The notes under the pieces were generated by a model. The model did not search any database. It was not told the DNA's origin and was given only the letters and a program-made list of their open reading frames with translations. Made by a program: the position numbers and the translations under genes. From CAZFQG01 sp964520785 (lineage in GTDB: Bacteria > Planctomycetota > Planctomycetia > Pirellulales > Thermoguttaceae), in assembly GCA_964520785.1 (NCBI GenBank), contig CAZFQG010000064.1:1-30106 (forward strand): DNA of 30,106 nt, given 5' to 3'. How positions within the stretch are numbered: the first letter of the stretch is position 1; the number at the start of each line of letters is the position of its first letter. Positions 24,267-30,106 of this stretch are shown here, piece after piece.

Positions 24267-25694
24267 CTACCCTTCTTCGACGATTTCCATCTTCAGCAAA
24301 TCGGCCAGGTGTTGGGCGTTCTTCTTGTGGTCGCCGTAGAAGACGACCCGATGCAACAGGGTCATTGCGTCCCCGTCCAGCACGCCGCCGCCCCAGTTGC
24401 GGACCATTTTGGCCGCGTCGGCGACTTCCGTGACGATTTGCGTTCGGCACGCGCGAATCGATTTCTCCGGGACTTCCCGGATCGTGCCGGTCGAAATCAA
24501 GAGTTGCTGAAGATTGACCAGCTTCGTCCGGGTGATTTCCTGGCCCAGCCGGTATTGGATTTCCGGAACGACGCCGTCGCCGATTTCGGAATGGCTCCGC
24601 AAGAGATAGGGGGCCGCCTCGCCCTTAGGACCATCCATCTTCAGCGGTCCGACGCAGTGCGCCGTCCACAGGGCGTTCTTCGACGTGTCGAACGTCGCGT
24701 TCCCCTGGAAGCCGGGAATGTCGAACAGGTACTCGAAGAGCATCATCGTCAACAGCGAATCCATGTCCCCTTCGCACGAGGCGGGAATGCCGCGGTCGCG
24801 GAGCTTCGTGAACCCCAGGCAGGGGAAGCCGCGTTCGAGCCAACCCATGCAGGTCCCCACGGCCAGCGACTGGGCCTTCTCCTCTTCCATCAGTTTCTCA
24901 AGCGCGATACTGACGGCGGCCGCCTTGACGATGTCTTCCTCGTTGGGTTCGATGATCTTCTTCGCGCCGTCGATCCACTCTTTCGCCTCGGCCTTCGCCG
25001 CGGCCGGGTCCACCGACTTGAGCAGTTCGTCGAACCGCTCCTGACCGACTGCCACGACGTCGCTGCCGAGCCGCTTCTTGATTTCCTCCGGAGAACATGC
25101 CGGCGGCGTTCCCCGGAGCGGCGCGAAGACGAGGATGCGGGATTTCCGCATCAGCGGGATCACGCGGAGCACCCGGGTCGCGTTCTCCAACTCGGCATAG
25201 TCGCTGCTGGTGAACATCGTGACCGCCTGCCCCTCCTTCCGCCAGCGATAGGGATACATCCAGCTATGCCCGCTCGCCGGTTGCGCGAAGACGGCCATGG
25301 GCCGGCCGCTCTCTCGGATGACGGGATTCATCCGCATAAGTTCCCAGAAGTTGGTAATGATCGCCAGAATCGGCGCATCATCTCCGGCCCGGGCCATGAG
25401 TTGCTTCGCCTCGGCCTCGTTGTTGGCGTGGCCCACGACGAACTCGACGTTGCCAAGTTTGTCCTCCACCTCCTTCAGGCGGGCCCTCATGGCGGCCACT
25501 TCGTCCTCCGAGACACCCCAGGACCGGTCCGGCGGCCCGCACGGCCCGGCGAACATGGCACAAATGCGGACTTTCTCCGGCAACCCGGCCGGCGGCGCGG
25601 CGGATTCCGCGCCCCTGATCTGACTGGCTGCCAACAGAACGCCGCCCATGGCGGACGCCCCGAGAAAATCGCGTCGCGTGCAGTTTTCACACAT
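24267..25694 (-). CDS. Tat-exported protein with L-fucose/L-arabinose isomerase-like fold
   Basis: A 475-residue protein beginning MCENCTRRDFLGASAMGGVLLAASQ, a twin-arginine signal. The body resembles the FucI/AraA isomerase fold. The C-terminal half carries IPASCEGDMDSLLTMMLFEYL with acidic residues at the expected metal site, then PGFQGN and a stretch (LLRSHSEIGDGVVPEIQY) where isomerases have their His-rich region. True sugar isomerases are cytosolic, so an exported member probably acts on another substrate or has lost catalysis. I chose the ATG at 25694 because AAGGGAG precedes it and it gives the Tat motif. A sigma-70 promoter and a 160-base structured leader lie upstream. Convergent with MscS, divergent from nadK. 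Confidence 0.8.
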   Translation of the reverse strand: MCENCTRRDFLGASAMGGVLLAASQIRGAESAAPPAGLPEKVRICAMFAGPCGPPDRSWGVSEDEVAAMRARLKEVEDKLGNVEFVVGHANNEAEAKQLMARAGDDAPILAIITNFWELMRMNPVIRESGRPMAVFAQPASGHSWMYPYRWRKEGQAVTMFTSSDYAELENATRVLRVIPLMRKSRILVFAPLRGTPPACSPEEIKKRLGSDVVAVGQERFDELLKSVDPAAAKAEAKEWIDGAKKIIEPNEEDIVKAAAVSIALEKLMEEEKAQSLAVGTCMGWLERGFPCLGFTKLRDRGIPASCEGDMDSLLTMMLFEYLFDIPGFQGNATFDTSKNALWTAHCVGPLKMDGPKGEAAPYLLRSHSEIGDGVVPEIQYRLGQEITRTKLVNLQQLLISTGTIREVPEKSIRACRTQIVTEVADAAKMVRNWGGGVLDGDAMTLLHRVVFYGDHKKNAQHLADLLKMEIVEEG

Positions 25695-25739
25695 AGCGTA
25701 CTCCCTTGCAAAACGGAAAGATGACGATCTGACGAACAC

Positions 25740-25850
25740 CCGGATCGGTCGCATCGCGGCGCGGCACCGCGACCGGTGATTTTCCGCCTCGCGACAAGGC
25801 GTCCGCGGACGCCCCGAAACGGCGAACCGATCCGGCCGGCACCTCCGGCC
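25740..25850 (-). promoter_or_regulatory. Structured leader with competing stems ahead of the isomerase-fold gene
   Basis: Between the promoter and the start codon are a 16-bp perfect palindrome GGCGTCCGCGGACGCC (25798-25813), a stem CGGTCGC/GCGACCG (25746-25752, 25769-25775) and a stem GGCCGG/CCGGCC (25834-25850). A 10-bp long-range pairing CCGGATCGGT/ACCGATCCGG (25740-25749, 25826-25835) overlaps both flanking local stems. The long-range and local pairings exclude each other, as in switching leaders. No known riboswitch class recognised. Confidence 0.45.
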
Positions 25851-25863
25851 GTCCACGAGAACC

Positions 25864-25893
25864 ATTTTAACGACAAGGCGCAAACGGCGTCAA
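25864..25893 (-). promoter_or_regulatory. Sigma-70-type promoter of the isomerase-fold gene
   Basis: Leftward TTGACG (5 of 6), an 18-base spacer and TAAAAT (5 of 6) predict a start near 25857 and a leader of about 160 bases. Confidence 0.6.
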
Positions 25894-26008
25894 CGGATGC
25901 GCCTTTGTCCGAAATCCGAGAACGCGTTTCCTTCCGCCTGAAAACCCGCCGCGACGGTTTCGCCACCTCCTCGCGAAATCGGTCGAATTTCCACGATCGC
26001 CGGGCATC

Positions 26009-26037
26009 TTCTCAAACCCCGGCGGAAAAGTCATAAT
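26009..26037 (+). promoter_or_regulatory. Probable sigma-70-type promoter of nadK
   Basis: TTCTCA (4 of 6), a 17-base spacer and CATAAT (5 of 6) predict a start near 26044, about 90 bases before nadK. Weaker than the others listed. Confidence 0.45.
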
Positions 26038-26132
26038 CAACCGTTCAGACAAATCATCCCCGCGCGAGTTGCCACGCCTTCCGATAGGCGATAAATGGGC
26101 TCCGCAAAACCCTATTCGGGGGGTTCTTCCTA

Positions 26133-26981
26133 ATGCGGTTCATGATCCTTGGCCTGGGGACCCGACAAGAGACCCAGCTTGCGGCACCGGATGTGATCCG
26201 GGCCGTCGAAAAGGCGGGCAAGCTGGTCGCCCAGGATTTTACCGGTTCGCTTGACCTATCCGGCGTTGAAGCGGATGCCGTGGTTGTTCTTGGCGGTGAC
26301 GGCTCCATCCTTAGGGCGGCACGACGAATGGGAGAACATCAGATCCCCGTCATTGCGGTTAATTTAGGACGATTGGGTTTCTTAGCGGATGTCTCTCCAG
26401 AGGATTTGCCGAACGTTCTGAAGGATTTCGAACAGGGCAAGTGCCGCATCGCGGAGCATCTGATGTTCCGCTGCGAGGTCTTCATCAACGGAAAGCGGAG
26501 CCATGACTTCCTGGGACTCAACGAAGTCTCCATCCAGACCGGCCCGCCGTTTTCCATGCTGGACCTCGATCTTTACATTGACTCGGAACCGGTTACCGCG
26601 TATAGTTGCGATGGCCTGATTATTAGCTCCCCTGTTGGGTCAACCGGACATAGCCTTTCAGCGGGGGGGCCAATCCTGCGGAAGGACTTGCAGGCTTTTG
26701 TTATTTCCCCGATCAGCCCGCATACCCTGACCAACCGGCCGGTGGTGGATTCGGCGGATCGCGTTTATGAAGTCGTGGTGGACGAATCGTCCCCCGGCGA
26801 GGCGTTCGTCGTGGTCGACGGATGCGTTTTGTGCGAACTGAACATAGCCGACCGCGTCCGCGTCGCCCGGGCGGAGCCCAAGTTTCAATTGGTTGTCCCC
26901 CCGGGCCACAGTTACTACCGGACGCTCCGCGAAAAACTCCGTTGGAGCGGCCGCGTGAGGCGGATTAGCGAGGGGAAATGA
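26133..26981 (+). CDS. nadK: NAD kinase
   Basis: Phosphorylates NAD to NADP in the cytosol. The 282 residues fit the family. Motifs: GGDGS at 54-58 (catalytic Asp56), GRLGFLADV (79-87), LNEVSI (129-134) and DGLIISSPVGSTGHSLSAGGP (160-180), the diacylglycerol-kinase-like glycine-rich region. Usual members read GSTAY where this one has GSTGHS. A second Met at residue 4 is an alternative start. The gene for an unrecognised secreted protein follows after 62 bases, so the two may be co-transcribed. Confidence 0.93.
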   Translation: MRFMILGLGTRQETQLAAPDVIRAVEKAGKLVAQDFTGSLDLSGVEADAVVVLGGDGSILRAARRMGEHQIPVIAVNLGRLGFLADVSPEDLPNVLKDFEQGKCRIAEHLMFRCEVFINGKRSHDFLGLNEVSIQTGPPFSMLDLDLYIDSEPVTAYSCDGLIISSPVGSTGHSLSAGGPILRKDLQAFVISPISPHTLTNRPVVDSADRVYEVVVDESSPGEAFVVVDGCVLCELNIADRVRVARAEPKFQLVVPPGHSYYRTLREKLRWSGRVRRISEGK

Positions 26982-27043
26982 GGCACCGAGGCGGTACGAC
27001 GGATCGGACCGCCGGTCGCGAGAGAACATGGAGGTTCCAAGTC

Positions 27044-27964
27044 ATGCGATATCGTTCCATTCGGAAAACCCGTATTCTGTCACTTTCGGCCGCGATTGCC
27101 GCGGTTTTCTGGGCCGCCGCCGGTCTCGCCGAACAGGCTCCCGAAAGCTATCTCTTGCGCTACCGGTTCGAGCCGGGCGAGGAACTCCGGTGGAACGTGA
27201 TCCAACGGGGAAACGTCCGCACGTCGGTTTCCGGGACGACGCAGACGGCCGAAACAATCAGCAAGTCGGTTAAGGTGTGGCGCGTGAAGGAAGTCGACGA
27301 AGAGGGAAAGGCGACGTTCGAGCATTCGGTCGAAGACGTCGACATGCGCCAGAATCTCACCGGCCGCCCGGAGGTCCGCTACAACAGCCGAACCGACAAG
27401 GAAGCCCCCCTCGGATTTGGCGACGTGGCCGCCGCGGTCGGAAAGCCGCTGACCGTCATCCAGATCGACCGTCAAGGCAAAGTCCTCTTGCGGCATCAGA
27501 CGAAACACAATAAGAGCATGCGGAACCCGGGCCAAATCGTGATCCCCTTCCCCGAGGAACCGATTCCGGTCGGCCACACGTGGTCGTTCCCCTATGAAGT
27601 GGATGTCAGCCTGGAAGGGGGCGGAGTCCGCAAAATTCAGACGCGGCAGCGGTTCACGCTGAAGGACGTGAAAAACGCCATCGCCGTCATTCACGTCAGC
27701 ACGCAAATACTCAGCCCGGTCCACGATCCGGCGATCGAAGCACAGCTCGTCCAACGCGAAGCCTCCGGCGACGTCCGTTTCGACATCGACGCCGGGCGGA
27801 TCGTCTCCCAGCGGATGGACCTGGACAAGCGGGTCGTCGGCTTCCGCGGCAAGGCCAGCAGTCTCCACTACCGCACCCGCTTCACCGAAGAGTTCATCGG
27901 TGAAGAGAACAGCCCCACTGCGGAGAAACAGGCGTCCGTGGAGATGAAGAACCGCAAGGGCTAG
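27044..27964 (+). CDS. Secreted protein of unknown function (DUF6263-like)
   Basis: A 306-residue protein with a Sec signal peptide (MRYRSIRKTRILSLSAAIAAVFWAAAGLAEQ, cleavage probably after GLA). The mature part is beta-rich and contains repeated polar strands (LLRYRFEPGEELRWNV, HTWSFPYEVDVSLEGGGVRKIQTRQRFTL). It resembles planctomycete proteins grouped as DUF6263, recalled only loosely. No catalytic motif was found. I chose the ATG at 27044 because GGAGG lies 9 bases upstream and it begins the signal peptide; a frame opening at 26978 overlaps the nadK stop as ATGA but adds unlikely sequence. Confidence 0.75.
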   Translation: MRYRSIRKTRILSLSAAIAAVFWAAAGLAEQAPESYLLRYRFEPGEELRWNVIQRGNVRTSVSGTTQTAETISKSVKVWRVKEVDEEGKATFEHSVEDVDMRQNLTGRPEVRYNSRTDKEAPLGFGDVAAAVGKPLTVIQIDRQGKVLLRHQTKHNKSMRNPGQIVIPFPEEPIPVGHTWSFPYEVDVSLEGGGVRKIQTRQRFTLKDVKNAIAVIHVSTQILSPVHDPAIEAQLVQREASGDVRFDIDAGRIVSQRMDLDKRVVGFRGKASSLHYRTRFTEEFIGEENSPTAEKQASVEMKNRKG

Positions 27965-28178
27965 CGAGTTCGACGCCGCCGGACGCCGGACGAAAACGAT
28001 CCAGAATTACATGGTTCTGGGCGATTCAGGTTACTCGGCGACCGCCACCGATCAGAATCTCACCGTCGAGACCGCCTACCTCTGTCCGTGTCAACTGGCG
28101 CCCTTGGAGTTTTCTTTGCGGTGTTATGTCATTTTGGGACTGGGTCCGTGGGGCGTTGGGGCGGAAGTGACTGGTGGG
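27965..28178. other. Gap between the secreted protein gene and the transposase
   Basis: No gene is supported. A perfect CCAGAA/TTCTGG stem with an 8-base loop (28001-28020) lies 37 bases after the stop and may end the nadK transcript. A short plus-strand frame from 28011 gives MVLGDSGYSATATDQNLTVETAY, which faintly recalls an Rhs/YD repeat and could be the other side of a disrupted Rhs gene, but it is too short to claim. Confidence 0.35.
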
Positions 28179-29528
28179 TCAGGGGTTGCGACGGTTCGCG
28201 GGCTGGGGAGTGGGGGTTGGTTCCGCGGGTTCTTCTTTCGTGGCCTTGGGCGGTTTTCTCGAGACGACCCGCCGGTGGGAGATCAGGTCCACGAATTCGC
28301 GGCAACCGGCCTCGCGGATCATTCGCAGTTCGCCGGGAGGCAACGCGCGGGAGTCCGGCAGATTCTCCAGATGGTAGACCTCCTCCAAGGACTTGATCGT
28401 GCGGCTGCCGCCGGGGAGCTTCGCCGTGCATTTCGTCCCCTTCGGCGCGCCGCCGCGCCGCCGTTGGCCGGTCGCCTTCACGCGGAGCCGGGCCAGCTTC
28501 ATCTCGGTCGAATACGGCATCGCGTAGCGGTAGGGCTGATCCGTCATGACCAACTGCCAGCCGATCGCGGCCAGCTTCCGCGCCACCGCCACCACCGCCA
28601 CGTTGCGGTTCTTCTTCCGTAAGAGCCGGCGGAAGAAGCAGCCCAGCGGCCCGGGATTCTTGTCCAGGTGCTGCGCCGCCTCGACGAGCATCCACCGGGC
28701 GTGGCCGTTGCCCCGCTTGGTAATCGGCCCGTGGTAGCAGCGCGCGGCCGACTGCTTCGTCGAGGGCACCAGACCCAGATAACTGGCGGCGCGGTCGCCG
28801 TCCGGGAACCGGCTGACGTCCCCCCAGGCGGCCGTCAGCGCCTCGGCGGTGGCCACGTCCACGCAGGGTAGCGTCATCAGAAGCTTCACGGCCCGGCTGG
28901 CGTGCCCGCGGCGCGCCAATTCCTGGTCGATCAGGTCGATCTCATGTTGAACGTGCTCCAGAAGGCGGAGGTCGCTGTCGATGAGTGCCCGGCCCTGGTC
29001 GTCGATTTTCACGATGCGGAGCCAATCGATCCCGGCATTGCTGAAGAGGTCCTTCACCGGCGGGAGGATCAGCCGCATGGCCAGAACGGCGTGAATCCGG
29101 TTCCGCATCGCCGTGCGGTGGCCGACCAGGGCGCTGCGGCGGCCGGTCAGTTCGCGGAGCCGGCGGGTGGCCTCGTCGGGCTGCCAGACGGTGGGAAGGA
29201 AGTCGCAGCGCAGGAGCTGCGCCAAGACGTGGGCATCGACCTTGTCGGTCTTCACCTTCGCCTGGGCGATGGCTTTCGTGGCCATCGGATTGGAAACGAC
29301 CACCTTGGCCACGTGAGGCCGCAGCATGTCGGCCACGGCCCAGCAGTTGGTGGTGGCCTCCATCGCTACATGGTCGTCCGGCCCCAGGTCCTTTTCGATG
29401 AACCGTTCCAGCCCGCGCCGGTGGCGGCGGCGCCGGAGCACGATCGTGCCGGCGGGGTCCACGAAGCAGGCCTCCACGACCCGCTTATGGACGTCGAGGC
29501 CGATAAACCGTATGATGGGAGGAGTCAT
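28179..29528 (-). CDS. IS110-family transposase (DEDD recombinase)
   Basis: A 449-residue transposase that catalyses excision and insertion of its element. The RuvC-like DEDD acids are visible: Asp12 in GLDVHKR, Glu57 in MEATTN, and Asp95 and Asp98 in KTDKVDAH. The C-terminal Transposase_20 domain holds LMTLPCVDVATAEAL and the likely catalytic serine in LVPSTKQSA (Ser260), followed by ITKRGNGHARWML. It is longer than most members (about 340-400), owing to a Lys- and Pro-rich tail (from about residue 370, ending TPTPQPANRRNP). Members of this family are guided by a bridge RNA encoded in the element's flank. All key residues are intact, so it may be active. Confidence 0.93.
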   Translation of the reverse strand: MTPPIIRFIGLDVHKRVVEACFVDPAGTIVLRRRRHRRGLERFIEKDLGPDDHVAMEATTNCWAVADMLRPHVAKVVVSNPMATKAIAQAKVKTDKVDAHVLAQLLRCDFLPTVWQPDEATRRLRELTGRRSALVGHRTAMRNRIHAVLAMRLILPPVKDLFSNAGIDWLRIVKIDDQGRALIDSDLRLLEHVQHEIDLIDQELARRGHASRAVKLLMTLPCVDVATAEALTAAWGDVSRFPDGDRAASYLGLVPSTKQSAARCYHGPITKRGNGHARWMLVEAAQHLDKNPGPLGCFFRRLLRKKNRNVAVVAVARKLAAIGWQLVMTDQPYRYAMPYSTEMKLARLRVKATGQRRRGGAPKGTKCTAKLPGGSRTIKSLEEVYHLENLPDSRALPPGELRMIREAGCREFVDLISHRRVVSRKPPKATKEEPAEPTPTPQPANRRNP

Positions 29529-29550
29529 GGGAATTTACTCCTGGAATTTG

Positions 29551-29768
29551 GGCAAGACCAAGGACCACGCCCGCCCGAGGCGGGCGTTGGCGAAAGTCTG
29601 GACTACGAGTCCGCGTTCGACTTCCGCCGGAGGGCCGAAACGGCACCTACCTCTTCGAGTTCGAAGCTCAACCGGGTGGACCGGTGGGGGGCTCACTTAC
29701 GACGACGGGCTCGAAGCTCAAACTCGTAGCCGAGCCGCCCCGAAGCGTCCCGGTCCCTTGGTCTTGCC
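29551..29768 (-). ncRNA. Candidate bridge RNA in the transposase upstream flank
   Basis: A perfect 13-bp inverted repeat GGCAAGACCAAGG / CCTTGGTCTTGCC (29551-29563, 29756-29768), extendable past a bulge, closes a 218-base segment. Inside are ACGCCCGCC-CGA-GGCGGGCGT (29567-29587), GGACT-ACG-AGTCC (29600-29612), CTTCG-AGTT-CGAAG (29653-29666) and ACCGG-GTGGA-CCGGT (29671-29685), plus a competing long-range CTACGAGT/ACTCGTAG pairing (29603-29610, 29722-29729). An 11-base direct repeat TCGAAGCTCAA occurs at 29661 and 29711. The IS110 subgroup encodes its bridge RNA upstream of the transposase, exactly here. The exact RNA ends and guide loops are not determined. Confidence 0.45.
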
Positions 29769-29880
29769 TTTTGGGTTTTGTAACGATTCGTTTGTTCCTT
29801 TCGTTCCGAGGCGCTGCGTCCCAAACCCGGTACCGATAAGCAAACCCGATTTCCGGCGAAACGCAAGCCCCCGTTTCTTC

Positions 29881-30072
29881 ATTCATACCCGGTACGACGC
29901 CTATGGCCACAAGCTCTCCGAGACCGACGCCGCAATCGACAGCCTCTTCGGTTTCACCGCCCGACCGTTTGATGAATCCACCGGCTTGCAGAACAATCTG
30001 AATCGGTGGTACGACGCAAGTGTCGGCACGTGGATCAGCAACGATCCTATTGTGTCCTTTCGGCAACCGTGA
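29881..30072 (+). pseudogene. Rhs repeat-associated core fragment, truncated
   Basis: An open stretch of 63 codons reading IHTRYDAYGHKLSET, DSLFGFTARPFDESTGLQNN and LNRWYDASVGTWISNDPI, the end of an Rhs core, which normally continues GF..GD.N.Y.Y.. and then a variable toxin tip. Here the match stops right after DPI, and VSFRQP and a stop follow. Upstream the frame stays open but unlike Rhs (about 29760-29880), with no start or ribosome binding site. It is therefore a leftover, probably broken by rearrangement around the adjacent IS110 element. Confidence 0.75.
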
Positions 30073-30106
30073 AAAACCTCCCCGCGGGGCGAAATCGTTG
30101 GGGGCG

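Larger units (their letters stand above)
28179..29768 (-). mobile_element. IS110-type insertion sequence, ends not resolved
   Basis: It comprises the transposase gene plus at least the structured upstream flank. IS110 elements have no long terminal inverted repeats or target duplication, so the true ends cannot be placed from one copy. The left boundary (plus-strand side) lies somewhere in 27965-28178, the right in about 29741-29885, before the Rhs fragment. Confidence 0.6.

Noticed and set aside
25776..26036. Rightward frame of 86 codons between the isomerase-fold gene and nadK
   Set aside because: It lies across two promoters and the structured leader, with no family match and no ribosome binding site.
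27965..28178. Bridge RNA on the 3' side of the transposase, as in the IS1111 subgroup
   Set aside because: This flank shows only one clear stem, which lies nearer the upstream gene; the structured segment is on the 5' side.
28902..29729. Rightward frame of 275 codons over the transposase
   Set aside because: Antisense shadow of the IS110 transposase; composition follows the complement of its codons.
29588..29740. Protein-like plus-strand snippet GTYLFEFEAQPGG
   Set aside because: Readable only for about 40 codons, without start, and coincident with the hairpin segment; frame appearance is probably due to the palindromes.

Overview
The window is about 30 kb of GC-rich chromosome with no rRNA, tRNA or CRISPR array that I can see. 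Gene content suggests a Planctomycetota bacterium, probably Pirellula-like. The pointers are a Tat-exported sugar-isomerase-fold protein, a very small Cys-rich lipoprotein, an Rhs core of the type common in that group, an unrecognised secreted protein, and ruvB without ruvA or ruvC beside it. This placement is inferred from style; no marker gene in the window proves it.

Left part (1-9342). A mostly leftward cluster carries dapB, an exported glutaminyl-peptide cyclotransferase, a B12-binding radical SAM protein and a HAD phosphatase, the last two joined by an ATGA overlap. A sigma-70-type promoter lies ahead of dapB. Upstream sits a glutamate decarboxylase gene broken by one in-frame TAA where relatives usually have Tyr. 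Then come a small lipoprotein, a 440-base gene-less stretch with many perfect hairpins, a GlsB-type membrane protein and a membrane-anchored metallophosphoesterase.

Middle part (9374-14317). dnaE (leftward) and ruvB (rightward, with a clear sigma-70 promoter) diverge. A 37-codon remnant of an AAA ATPase start follows ruvB.

Central system (14308-24251), the most interesting part. A sigma-54 activator whose receiver domain lacks the phosphorylatable Asp is transcribed divergently from an excellent -24/-12 promoter. Downstream are an N-formylglutamate amidohydrolase-like enzyme, a QEGLA/MATCAP-type metallopeptidase homologue with HExxxH, and a glutathione-synthetase-like ATP-grasp ligase. A DUF4914 PEPCK-like P-loop protein, a GmhB-type phosphatase and an MscS channel follow in the same direction and end at a large hairpin block between convergent genes. 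The activator has its own sigma-70 promoter, with a dyad over its predicted start site that could serve both as auto-operator and as enhancer. The parts suggest an inducible system that makes and trims an amide-bonded (peptide-like) product; the product and the signal are unknown.

Right part (24267-30106). The Tat-exported isomerase-fold gene has a strong promoter and a 160-base leader with mutually exclusive pairings. It diverges from nadK and a secreted protein of unknown function. The window ends with an IS110-family transposase whose upstream flank is a hairpin-rich segment closed by a 13-bp inverted repeat (candidate bridge RNA), and an Rhs core fragment cut off just after its DPI motif.
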